DNA of 64,000 nt from Roseivirga sp. (lineage in GTDB: Bacteria > Bacteroidota > Bacteroidia > Cytophagales > Cyclobacteriaceae), in the NCBI GenBank assembly GCA_021404565.1, contig JAAWWF010000041.1:1-64000 (forward strand), in the 5' to 3' direction. Positions 17,064 to 26,034 of the stretch are shown one piece after another. How positions within the stretch are numbered: the stretch's first letter is position 1; every line of letters begins with the position of its first letter. The position numbers and the translations under genes were made by a program. The notes under the pieces are model-generated. The model ran no database searches. It was not told where the DNA came from and saw only the letters and a program-made list of their open reading frames with translations.

Positions 17064-19757
17064 ATGAAGAAACGATTAGTCATTTTAATGCTCATGCTAG
17101 GGCTTTCGGTAACAATGAAAGCTCAGCAAAAAATTGCCTTTGTGGGTGATGTACGTGACTCCGTGGGCGCCCCATTGGAATTTGCCAACGTGCTGGCAAT
17201 GGATACGGTCAAAAATACGATTGCCTCTTTCGGAGTTACTAATAAACTAGGTGAATTTAAGCTGAGCCTGGTTGAGGGAAAGGTATACAAGCTTAAGGTT
17301 AGTTTCATAGGGTTTCTACCCTTTGAAAAAGTATTTACTGCCAAAGACACCAATGGAGTGCCTTTTTTAATCACGCTCAGTAATGATGTCACGCAGCTCG
17401 ATGCAGTAGAAGTGGTGACAGAAATGCCAGTGCTTATTCAGGGAGATACCATTACCTACAAAGCAGATGTATTTACTCAAGGCAATGAACGGAAACTAGG
17501 CGATGTGCTCGAGGATTTGCCTGGCTTTGAAGTGGATGAGAACGGTGAGGTGAAAGTTCAGGGTAAGAAGGTAGATAAGGTGCTGGTAGATGGTAAGGAA
17601 TTCTTTGAAGGAGATACCAAGCTTGCTACTAAAAACCTGCCTGCCAATGTAGTAGACCGGGTACAGGTACTTCAAAACTATAACGATGTCGGGCCATTAA
17701 GTGGAGTCAATAATAGTCAGCAGATGGCTTTGAACATTCAACTGAAGGATGACAAAAAACGCATGGTTTTTGGCGATTTTACGGCAGGTGGAGGCCCTGA
17801 AAATCGGTATAGGGCTCATATAAACGCGTTCTATTACGACCCTAAGGTCAATATAAACTTTATCGGAGATGCGAATAATGTGGGAGAGCTGGCCTTTACC
17901 ATGGGAGACTATTTCAGGTTTGGTGCCGGCCTGGGCAGCTTCGCCCGCAGATCAGGCTCAAGCTTTCAGGTAAGCAGCGATCAAACTGGTATTCCCATGG
18001 CACAGCGCAATAATGCCAGGGAGCTGAACAATCAGCTCGGAGCGCTGAATTATAATTTCACTCCAAGTACAAGGTGGCAGTTTTCAGGTTTTGCCATTGG
18101 CTCCAAAGTCAATAATACCTTGGGTTCTGTACAACTGCGAAATTATATCCTACAGCCAGGAGACAATCAGGAGGTACTTTCTTCTACACAGAATGTAAGA
18201 AGCACCGGAGGCCTGGCGAAATTCGGAGCCAAGTATATGCCCAATCCAAGCCTGCAAATAGATTATAGTGTGTTTGGCAGGCTTACAGAGATTGAGAACA
18301 GAGATACCCAGAATTCTCAGTTTACGGGTTTTACCAATGAAATTGCCGGACTCACCACGCAGCAACCCATGGCACTGGAGCAGCAGCTGAGGGCTTTTTA
18401 TGCACCTGACGACAAGAATGTAATGTCCTTCGAGGGTTCTTATAAATACCAGGAGCAAGACCCCACCTATGATTTGGCGACCACGCAGCAGCCGTTTGCT
18501 TCGATTATCCCTTTACTGGGATCAGGCGATGACTATAATCTGCTTCAGTTCAAAGATGTGACCACGCATAGTCAGGAAGCCGCGCTGAATTATTACAGGA
18601 TTCTCAATAAGACCAATCACATCAATTTTAAGATTGGTAACAGCTATTCCAGCCAAAAGCTAAGCTCTAATCTGATCGAGAGAACAAGTGATGGCGGAGA
18701 CAGTCCCATCACCAATAGTGAGCTCACAAACCTGGTAGATTATACTTTCAAGGATTACTACGCTGGTATCTTGTATAAAACCAAACTTGGAAAACTTACT
18801 TTGACTCCGGCCCTCAATCTACACCATTATGACATTGAAAATGTGCAGAATGGTGTTTCAGAGGGCTTTAAAAAGACGCTGTTGCTACCATCGATAACGG
18901 CACGTTATCGCTTCAGAAGCTCCCATAGTCTTACAGTCAATTATAATGTGAACGCTGAGTTTACGGATGTACAGAATTTGGCTCAGGGTATTATTGTGAG
19001 GAGTTATAACTCACTCTTCGGAGGTAATCCACTGCTGCAGAACAACTGGTACCACAGAACACAAGTGAACTATAGCAATTTCAATATGTTCAATAACCTG
19101 AATGTATTTGGAGCATTGACCTACCAGAAGAAGTTCGATGACATCACCAATATCATCCAGTTCAACGGCCTGGAAAGGGTCAATAGTCCGATCAATATCG
19201 ATCCTGCTAACGAAATCCTGACAGGCTCTGCCAGTGTGAGCAAAGGCTATGGAAATATCAGGTTGAGCGGCTCAGGTAACTGGACCAGAAGTACCACTAA
19301 CAATCGTATCAGCGATATAGCCAACGAGAATGTAAGTTTTCAACAGCGCTATAGGTTTGGTGTTAGAACTACCATAGTATCAAATATTCATTTAAACCTT
19401 AATTATGAGATGTCCTACAATAAATATGAGGCACGTTCCATAACCAGCAAGTTTGAAAACCATCGTCCTTCAGGCGGACTGGAAATCGACTTTCTCAAAG
19501 GCTTCAACCTGGATATTGACTATGAGTACAATAGCTACCTGAACAAGAGCAATGACACAGAGAGTAACTATGATCTGCTCAGCGCCAAGTTAAGGTATAG
19601 AAAGGACAAGAGCCCCTGGGAGTTTAGGGTAGAAGGCATGAACCTGATGAATACTACGGGAATCCGCAGAGATTCATTCTCAGAAAGTCTGATCAGCACC
19701 TTTGAGTATTTTATTCAGAAGCGTTACTGGCTCTTCAGCGTAATGTACGACCTCTGA
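17064..19757 (+). CDS. TonB-receptor-like outer membrane beta-barrel protein
   Basis: 897 residues. Signal peptide (MKKRLVILMLMLGLSVTMKA), a carboxypeptidase-regulatory-like beta-sandwich (about 22-115: VRDSVGAPLEFANVLAM), a plug-like region (about 120-235, with LGDVLEDLPGFEVDENGEV and KVLVDGKEFFEGD), then a long barrel ending in aromatic-rich strands (RYWLFSVMYDL). It belongs to the Bacteroidota barrel proteins that usually partner GLPGLI proteins. The substrate is unknown, and there is no SusD-type partner beside it. It shares an operon with the GLPGLI gene and ends before the terminator at 19777. Confidence 0.88.
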   Translation: MKKRLVILMLMLGLSVTMKAQQKIAFVGDVRDSVGAPLEFANVLAMDTVKNTIASFGVTNKLGEFKLSLVEGKVYKLKVSFIGFLPFEKVFTAKDTNGVPFLITLSNDVTQLDAVEVVTEMPVLIQGDTITYKADVFTQGNERKLGDVLEDLPGFEVDENGEVKVQGKKVDKVLVDGKEFFEGDTKLATKNLPANVVDRVQVLQNYNDVGPLSGVNNSQQMALNIQLKDDKKRMVFGDFTAGGGPENRYRAHINAFYYDPKVNINFIGDANNVGELAFTMGDYFRFGAGLGSFARRSGSSFQVSSDQTGIPMAQRNNARELNNQLGALNYNFTPSTRWQFSGFAIGSKVNNTLGSVQLRNYILQPGDNQEVLSSTQNVRSTGGLAKFGAKYMPNPSLQIDYSVFGRLTEIENRDTQNSQFTGFTNEIAGLTTQQPMALEQQLRAFYAPDDKNVMSFEGSYKYQEQDPTYDLATTQQPFASIIPLLGSGDDYNLLQFKDVTTHSQEAALNYYRILNKTNHINFKIGNSYSSQKLSSNLIERTSDGGDSPITNSELTNLVDYTFKDYYAGILYKTKLGKLTLTPALNLHHYDIENVQNGVSEGFKKTLLLPSITARYRFRSSHSLTVNYNVNAEFTDVQNLAQGIIVRSYNSLFGGNPLLQNNWYHRTQVNYSNFNMFNNLNVFGALTYQKKFDDITNIIQFNGLERVNSPINIDPANEILTGSASVSKGYGNIRLSGSGNWTRSTTNNRISDIANENVSFQQRYRFGVRTTIVSNIHLNLNYEMSYNKYEARSITSKFENHRPSGGLEIDFLKGFNLDIDYEYNSYLNKSNDTESNYDLLSAKLRYRKDKSPWEFRVEGMNLMNTTGIRRDSFSESLISTFEYFIQKRYWLFSVMYDL

Positions 19758-19776
19758 TCAGCTGAAAATCTTTTAT

Positions 19777-19807
19777 GAAAGCCATGGAAGTCTCTTTCAT
19801 GGCTTTC
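19777..19807 (+). terminator. Terminator after the outer-membrane barrel gene
   Basis: GAAAGCCATG (19777-19786) pairs with CATGGCTTTC (19798-19807) over an 11-nt loop and is followed by TTATTTTTG. Confidence 0.8.
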
Positions 19808-19820
19808 TTATTTTTGATCA

Positions 19821-20216
19821 ATGAACAAATTTCAACCGGTCGATTTTCAGGACTTTGACGACCTCTATGCCTTTTTACCCGATCATGAGCTGAAAATGGT
19901 AAAGGCACTCAGGGCTTTGGTTTATGAGTGTATTCCCGAAATAAAAGAGAAGCTATCCTATAACGTCCCTTTTTTCAGGCTTCACCGGAATATCTGCTTT
20001 ATCTGGCCCGGTTCGGTTCCCTGGGGAGGCACTTTTGAGGGCGTGCAGTTTGGGTTTACCAAAGGGCACCTGCTCGCAAATGAAGACGGTTACCTGGATG
20101 CTGGTAAACGTAAGTATGTGCGTATTCGTAAGTTCCAGTCACTGGAGGAGATTGATTTTGAAAAGCTACGACTGCTGTTGTTTGAAGCACAGATCATTGA
20201 TACGGAAACCAAATAG
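19821..20216 (+). CDS. DUF1801 family protein
   Basis: 131 residues with the DUF1801/YdhG-like fold: an N-terminal helix with LYAFLPDHELKMVKALRALV, IPEIKEKLSYNVPFF, a tryptophan-rich middle and a late RKYVRIRKFQSLEEID. Family members are small cytoplasmic proteins of unclear role. A Bacteroidota-like -7 element TATTTTTG lies at 19809-19816, only 4 nt before the ATG, so the transcript may be nearly leaderless. The pirin gene follows after 30 nt. Confidence 0.82.
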   Translation: MNKFQPVDFQDFDDLYAFLPDHELKMVKALRALVYECIPEIKEKLSYNVPFFRLHRNICFIWPGSVPWGGTFEGVQFGFTKGHLLANEDGYLDAGKRKYVRIRKFQSLEEIDFEKLRLLLFEAQIIDTETK

Positions 20217-20246
20217 GCTCTCAGCAGGTTGATCTAAAAAAACACT

Positions 20247-21119
20247 ATGTCCAATACAAACCTGATTATAGAAGAACGTAGCCGCGATATCGGAGATTTC
20301 CTGGTAGGCCGGCTTATCCCTTTTCGTAAAAAACGAATGGTTGGGCCCTTTATCTTTATCGATCATATGGGACCTTCGGTAATCAAGCCGGGCCATTATA
20401 TGGACATAGGGCAACATCCACACATTGGTTTGTCTACACTGACCTATTTGCTGGAAGGACAAGTGATGCATCGTGACACCTTAGGCACTGAACAACTGGT
20501 AACCCCGGGCTCTGTTGGGTTTATGACTTCTGGTAGAGGAATTGTACATACCGAAAGAACTCCTGAAGTTTTACGGGACGGAGGCGAATACCCTGTTCAC
20601 GGATATCAGATTTGGGTGGCGCTACCCAAGGCACTGCAACAAATGGAACCAGAGTTCTCTTTTACACCGGCTGAAAATCTGCCTTTCTGGTCTTCTGAAG
20701 GTCTAGATTTTACCCTGGTGGCAGGAGAAGGTTATGGTCGTAAGTCACCCGTTCCCGTGTTTTCTGAACTTTTTATGATCGAGGCAAAATCTACTCAAAA
20801 GACAATACTGGATGTAAAAGCTAAGGTAAGGGGGGAGATAGGCATTGTGGTTGTTGAAGGTTATATAGAAGCTTGTGCAGAAAGAATCGAAAGCGGTCAT
20901 ATGCTGGTCTCCAAAGAAGAAGATCTTTGCAGGATTGTCATAGGTGAGAATACCCATATCTTTCTTTTCGGAGGTCAACCCTTTGATGAGGAACGTCTCA
21001 TTTACTGGAATTTTGTTTCCACTGAAAAAGCGCTGATAGAGCAGGCGAAAGAAGACTGGAAAAACAAGAAGTTTGAGATGGTACCCGGTGAAAGCGGCTA
21101 TATTCCTTTGCCAGGTTAA
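20247..21119 (+). CDS. Pirin family protein
   Basis: 290 residues with two cupin domains. The N-terminal cupin has all four pirin metal ligands: His57 and His59 in QHPHIGL, His101 and Glu103 in GRGIVHTE. The C-terminal half (about 160-285) is the second cupin, with the pirin C-terminal motif FLFGGQPFDEERLIYWNFV. Bacterial pirins bind iron, and some have quercetin 2,3-dioxygenase activity; the physiological role is usually redox sensing or unknown. It is probably co-transcribed with the DUF1801 gene. Its 3' end converges on the CHAT gene. Confidence 0.93.
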   Translation: MSNTNLIIEERSRDIGDFLVGRLIPFRKKRMVGPFIFIDHMGPSVIKPGHYMDIGQHPHIGLSTLTYLLEGQVMHRDTLGTEQLVTPGSVGFMTSGRGIVHTERTPEVLRDGGEYPVHGYQIWVALPKALQQMEPEFSFTPAENLPFWSSEGLDFTLVAGEGYGRKSPVPVFSELFMIEAKSTQKTILDVKAKVRGEIGIVVVEGYIEACAERIESGHMLVSKEEDLCRIVIGENTHIFLFGGQPFDEERLIYWNFVSTEKALIEQAKEDWKNKKFEMVPGESGYIPLPG

Positions 21120-21176
21120 GAGCTATCTTAGCCTGATTCGTTAAGACTTGTTGCCTGGTATTTATGGCTTTATTTC

Positions 21177-24100
21177 TCAGGAGTTCTGGCCTTTTCTCCG
21201 CTTTATCAAAATGAAGCTTGCGACTAATGCAAGTAATAGGACAAGAGCTAAATATTGGGTTAAGTTTCCAGACTTTTTGAGATCTATAGGAGAGGTATCT
21301 CCAATCACGATAAAACTTCCCCAGAAGTAAGGGCTCGAAGTATTACTGTCGGATGACTCTAAAAAGGTAAGTTTAGCCTTTTGTAAAGCCTCATCCTTGC
21401 TTAATCCTGCTTTCAGGTTCTCATAGAATTTCTTGACTATATCGGCTCCTATCTGATCATTGACCTTCCATAACGTAGTAACAATGCTGGGTACTCCGAC
21501 CGAGGCAAATCCTCTTGCTACGCTGAAGGAGCCTTCAGCAGTGGATAGCTTTCCGACACCAGACTCACAGGCACTTAGTACGACCATACGCGGATTGAGC
21601 CTGATCCCATACAGATCGTAAGTATTAAGACTGTAATCTGTATCTCCATTAAAAATCAGCGATGAATTAAACCGATTATTTAAGTCGGCTTTGCCGTGTA
21701 GTGCCAGATGCAGCACATCGTAGTCTTTGGCCTTTTCTAGAAACCTTCGTTTATCTCCACTGTTTCCGCTATAAAAAGTACCTGTGAAATTGCTCCTCAG
21801 AAACTCAACCTCAGCCACTGCACCGGGAAGCCCCCCTAAACCGGAACGCTCGTCAGCTATCCCTTCCCCGTCATAGCCGAAAGCCAAAATACCCTTTCTG
21901 TTACGGGCTAAAGTTCCTGTTTGCATGTTGCTTGCCGAAAGTTGATAAGAGATGATATAGTCATGAATTAAGTAATGAGCTTGCTTAAAGCTGGTTAAAT
22001 CATCCTGCTTTTTCGTCACAAGTAATTCAAATGGGAGCAGATTAAGTTTGTCATCAGCGATTATGGTCATCCTGGAAACTTCAGTGTCGAATGCATCCAC
22101 CACAGGAGACAAGAGTTTCTCGTAAAGGGAATGGGCCCTGTCCTGGAATTGATTTAGTTCGTCAACCGAAGGATTGATCTTTGTACCGATCTGTTCCAGA
22201 AAAGTGTTTAATGTCTGGTCAAAAGCCGAATCCCTCGGTATATGAAAGAGCTTCTTCTCAGTTTTTGACACGGCCAGTGTAGTGATGCTATGATCCCCTA
22301 CAAAGTACTCCAGGATTACTTCATCATTATTGGCTGGATGGTAAAGATCTTTGATTTTGTCAAGGTCAGAAACAGGGCTTAATAAAAGATCGGTTGGTTG
22401 ATATTCTTTTTTGAGGTGTTGTTTTATACGGTTATACTCATTGTTCCAAAAGAATTTTTGTTTGTTTAAAACTCTGATTGAGTCGCTGTCAATGGACTTT
22501 GCGAATAATTCATTGAGATGATTGTCTAACCTGGCAACCGCACGTTTTGCTTCGATAAATCCAATCCTGACTGAATCTGGAATAGAATTATTGTTGACAA
22601 GCCTGAATTCACCCATTTCATCCACAAGAAGCCTGGATTTGCCCGAAGTCAGGTAGGCCATAGCCTGATCCAGGAACTTCGGATTTTGACTTTCTTCATA
22701 AAGAAGGTACAAGGCTTCTAAAACAGTTTCATAGGCTGATTTGAACCATTCTGAATGGAGTAGTACACTTTCCGACTCGTAAAGAGTATTTCGCTTATCA
22801 TCGAGTACTTTTTGAATTACCTCAGCACGTGACACTACGGCATGCAGATACTCCTTTCTATCTGCGGGTCTTTCCTTATAAACCGCCATTTGTTGAAGCA
22901 TCTGGGAATGCAGAACGTCTAGTGTTTCAAAAGAGACCAAATTGGATTCTAATTTGGGGTTGGAAAGAAACCCTCCGGTATGTGAAGGCTCGAGGCTCGT
23001 GAGTGCACTATCGATATAAACCAGGGCCTTTTCCTGATCGCCTGCCATGCTGTAGTGCTCAAAGAAATACAGATAAAAAGGAGAATGCTCAGCATGGGCT
23101 TCTCCAAAAATACGCTTGTTTAATTTCAGGCCCTGCTGCAAATGAAGCTCACTTGACCTGAAATCTCCTTTACGGGCTTCCACCGAGCTGATGTTCAGAA
23201 GCAAACCGGCATAGATACTATTTTTGATTCCCTGATTTTCCAGAATATCCCTGCATATGTTATACCAGGTCATGGCAGAATCGAACTCATCAAGCCCTTC
23301 ATAATTGATACCCATTAGGTTGTAGTACTGGATCATTGTATAATCGTCAGGTGAAAGTCTTTTCTTGGCAAGGTCAACGAGATGCTCTGTATGGTAGAGC
23401 GATTCTTTATACTGCTTGTTGTAGTAGTAGTTGACACAAAGCCAAAAGAGGTTTTCTTCATAGAAGCCATCGAAGGTCAAATCTCGCTTTTCTTGTGCAT
23501 CCATGATTCTCATGAGTTCCATTCCATAAGAGATGGCTTTTGAAAAATCCCCTGAACTTGCATAAAACTGAGCATAACCCAGATATAAAGAATTTTGATT
23601 GTTTTCAGGAGACACATAATAATGGCCATAGTCTTTCAACAACGCTTTTCTGATATCAAGATATTTTAAAGTGGAGTCCGTGGCTCCCGGTGCGGAAGAG
23701 GATACATAAGCCCTATACTTGTTTGATGTGATGGCTTTGTAGAGAAAAACGCTTTGATATGGGCCTTTTAAATAAGCCTCTAAGGCAGCATCAGCAGCGT
23801 TTGCACATTTTGCCTGACTTTCCTCGTCCATACGTGCATAAATATGTGACAGTACGGAGTAATACTTGGCAATCAGAATGTTGTTGGTAATTTCCCAATC
23901 ATCAAGTAATTGCTTAATCAGCTCACACTGCTCAAGGGCTTTTTCTGTCTTTAGCTCAGACGTGTACAGAGAAGCTTTGTATTCCTGGCTGACTATATAG
24001 GTAATGGTATCGGCTGAAGTTTTAAGCTCCTTTTGTAGAAAGTCAGTTTCAAGGGTTTCGATCAGACGATATGCCCTGTTGTAGTTTTCTTGGTTTTTGG

Positions 24101-24275
24101 AGTCCAGTAGGTCGCCAATCTCTCCAAGGACCGGGGTTGGATGATCATATACCTCCATACCATTATTGGGAAGTACATATTTCTGAGCGAGACAAGGGAT
24201 GCTCAAAAATGAAATTGAAAAGACAAATAAGAGGAGGAGCCTGCTTTTGGGCAGGAGGGCTACGAAATACGACAT
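21177..24275 (-). CDS. CHAT-domain protein with TPR repeats, secreted and membrane-anchored
   Basis: 1032 residues from the ATG at 24275, chosen because it begins a signal peptide (MSYFVALLPKSRLLLLFVFS ... CLAQ); the frame extends 34 codons further without a good start. Residues about 100-450 hold tetratricopeptide-like helices, and about 700-1000 a CHAT caspase-like protease domain with the His of LHLALHGKAD (about 859) and the Cys of VVLSACESGVG (about 901). A C-terminal TM (YLALVLLLALVASFILI) is followed by a basic tail. TPR-CHAT proteins are peptidases or protein-interaction modules. The signal peptide plus tail anchor place the protease in the periplasm rather than in a cytoplasmic defence complex. 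No substrate gene is evident nearby. Confidence 0.9.
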   Translation of the reverse strand: MSYFVALLPKSRLLLLFVFSISFLSIPCLAQKYVLPNNGMEVYDHPTPVLGEIGDLLDSKNQENYNRAYRLIETLETDFLQKELKTSADTITYIVSQEYKASLYTSELKTEKALEQCELIKQLLDDWEITNNILIAKYYSVLSHIYARMDEESQAKCANAADAALEAYLKGPYQSVFLYKAITSNKYRAYVSSSAPGATDSTLKYLDIRKALLKDYGHYYVSPENNQNSLYLGYAQFYASSGDFSKAISYGMELMRIMDAQEKRDLTFDGFYEENLFWLCVNYYYNKQYKESLYHTEHLVDLAKKRLSPDDYTMIQYYNLMGINYEGLDEFDSAMTWYNICRDILENQGIKNSIYAGLLLNISSVEARKGDFRSSELHLQQGLKLNKRIFGEAHAEHSPFYLYFFEHYSMAGDQEKALVYIDSALTSLEPSHTGGFLSNPKLESNLVSFETLDVLHSQMLQQMAVYKERPADRKEYLHAVVSRAEVIQKVLDDKRNTLYESESVLLHSEWFKSAYETVLEALYLLYEESQNPKFLDQAMAYLTSGKSRLLVDEMGEFRLVNNNSIPDSVRIGFIEAKRAVARLDNHLNELFAKSIDSDSIRVLNKQKFFWNNEYNRIKQHLKKEYQPTDLLLSPVSDLDKIKDLYHPANNDEVILEYFVGDHSITTLAVSKTEKKLFHIPRDSAFDQTLNTFLEQIGTKINPSVDELNQFQDRAHSLYEKLLSPVVDAFDTEVSRMTIIADDKLNLLPFELLVTKKQDDLTSFKQAHYLIHDYIISYQLSASNMQTGTLARNRKGILAFGYDGEGIADERSGLGGLPGAVAEVEFLRSNFTGTFYSGNSGDKRRFLEKAKDYDVLHLALHGKADLNNRFNSSLIFNGDTDYSLNTYDLYGIRLNPRMVVLSACESGVGKLSTAEGSFSVARGFASVGVPSIVTTLWKVNDQIGADIVKKFYENLKAGLSKDEALQKAKLTFLESSDSNTSSPYFWGSFIVIGDTSPIDLKKSGNLTQYLALVLLLALVASFILIKRRKGQNS

Positions 24276-24499
24276 GATTTTACACTCTTCAGGTAAGTAC
24301 AAGATGTGGATTTTATTATGAGATACAAAAGAGCCCATTCTAATTTGGCCCTTTCTATACAGTGAGTTTTCATGCACTTAAGGAAAGAAATAGCTCTTAG
24401 ATGGGGTATTCGTAAGAAATCAGCTATGTTCCCTCGTCTGAATGTGCTAGCTCTAATAGTCACGCCAAAACCTGATTTTGATCAGTATTTCTGCTTGTG

Positions 24500-26020
24500 A
24501 TGAGCCGCACCTTTGTACCGAACAAAGGCAGAGACCCAATGACCAGACGTAAGCTCTTTGAGCGGATTCACCTTAGGTTTGAAATAGAAAGAGCACATTT
24601 CAGAGAAGCTCTGGCTTATGTACCACGGCCTCTCCTTTCCCGTCACCTCCTATTGTTTCTGGGAAGCCTTATCATGGCTTCTATGGTGTCTGTTCTGATG
24701 CTTGAAAGCCAGCCACAGGAAATTGCCTTTATGGGAGGAGTCTTTGTACTGGCGGCCCTGCTTTGGGTTACTGAGGCCTTGCCCTTGTTTGCCACTGCTT
24801 TGTTGGTCATCGGGTTGGAAATTATCCTACTGTCCAATCCCGGAGGCTGGCCAGGCTTCGGTTTTGCTTCAGGCATCAACCCGACTTATAATGACATACT
24901 GTCTCCATTCGCAGACCCCATTCTGGTGCTCTTTTTGGGAGGCTTTATCCTGGCGAGGGCAGCCGTAAAAGAAGGAGTGGACAAGGCATTGGCTAGTAGC
25001 ATTCTAAGAGTTTTCGGAGGCAAACCTGCCATGGTTTTGCTGGGACTTATGCTTATTACGGCTGTATTTTCCATGTTTATGAGCAACACGGCCACTACAG
25101 CTATGATGATTACCCTGGTCTCGCCTTTGTTGGTCAATCTGCCCAATGGTGACCCACTGAGGAAAGGGCTGATCCTATGTATTCCCTGTGCGGCTAATAT
25201 CGGAGGTATGGGCACACCCATTGGTTCACCCCCAAATGCAGTGGCCATTGGGTTCTTACGCAATGAGGGGGTGCCCATAGACTTTCTTACCTGGATGGTC
25301 ATAGCCGTTCCCCTGGTGCTTTTGCTATTACTAATCAGCTGGTGGGCCATCAGCCGCATCTATCGCTCTCCTAACCCCGAGGCAAGACTGATTTCTCAGA
25401 AACAAGTGATCAAACCCAGGGGCTGGTTTGTCATCTCTATCTTTTCAATTACCATTTTATTGTGGCTCACTGACCAATGGCACGGTTTACCATCTGCCGT
25501 AACGGCTTTGTTTCCAGTGCTGGTTTTTACGGCTACCAGTATCATTGATAGAAAAGACTACAACAATCTGGAATGGCATATTCTGGCATTGATTGCTGGG
25601 GGAATTGCCCTGGGATTAGGAATGAAACTAAGCGGTCTCGATACCTTGTTGGTGGCGTTGATCCCATCATCTTCCTCCTTTGTTTTCAGCATGCTGATTG
25701 TAGCCACCGTAGTACTTAGCATTTTCATGTCCAATACCGCTGCAGCTAACCTGATCATTCCCCTGGGTATTTCACTGGCTACTATGTCTTATGGCAGTGA
25801 TGAACCGCAGGTTGCCTACTATGGCCTGTCCATTGCTCTGGCTTCCAGTGCTGCTATGGCTCTGCCCATCAGTACACCTCCCAATGCAATTGCCTATGCT
25901 AAGGGCATGGTGGAAACCAAAGATTTTGTGAAAATCGGGGGCTTTGTGAGTTTATTGGCCATCATACTCATTAGTCTGCTTGGTCCGCAGGTAATAGCCT
26001 TCTGGCAGGAAGTAATGTAG
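24500..26020 (+). CDS. SLC13/DASS family anion symporter
   Basis: About 506 residues with a dozen hydrophobic segments. The two SNT substrate/sodium motifs typical of the DASS family are present (FMSNTATTAMMITLV in the first half, FMSNTAAANLIIPLG in the second), as is the paired re-entrant loop signature (ANIGGMGTPIGSPPNAVA and ALPISTPPNAIAYAKG). It should import dicarboxylates, citrate or sulfate with sodium. An ATG at 24539 is an alternative start, because a promoter-like CACCTTTG at 24509-24516 and a CCTTTGT/ACAAAGG hairpin lie between the two. It diverges from the CHAT gene. Confidence 0.9.
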   Translation: MSRTFVPNKGRDPMTRRKLFERIHLRFEIERAHFREALAYVPRPLLSRHLLLFLGSLIMASMVSVLMLESQPQEIAFMGGVFVLAALLWVTEALPLFATALLVIGLEIILLSNPGGWPGFGFASGINPTYNDILSPFADPILVLFLGGFILARAAVKEGVDKALASSILRVFGGKPAMVLLGLMLITAVFSMFMSNTATTAMMITLVSPLLVNLPNGDPLRKGLILCIPCAANIGGMGTPIGSPPNAVAIGFLRNEGVPIDFLTWMVIAVPLVLLLLLISWWAISRIYRSPNPEARLISQKQVIKPRGWFVISIFSITILLWLTDQWHGLPSAVTALFPVLVFTATSIIDRKDYNNLEWHILALIAGGIALGLGMKLSGLDTLLVALIPSSSSFVFSMLIVATVVLSIFMSNTAAANLIIPLGISLATMSYGSDEPQVAYYGLSIALASSAAMALPISTPPNAIAYAKGMVETKDFVKIGGFVSLLAIILISLLGPQVIAFWQEVM

Positions 26021-26034
26021 ATTGGTGTGAAGTC

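Noticed and set aside
24497-24538. Hairpin CCTTTGT/ACAAAGG near the SLC13 start as a terminator
   Set aside because: It lies at the 5' end of a gene with no T-run; it more likely overlaps the promoter or leader.
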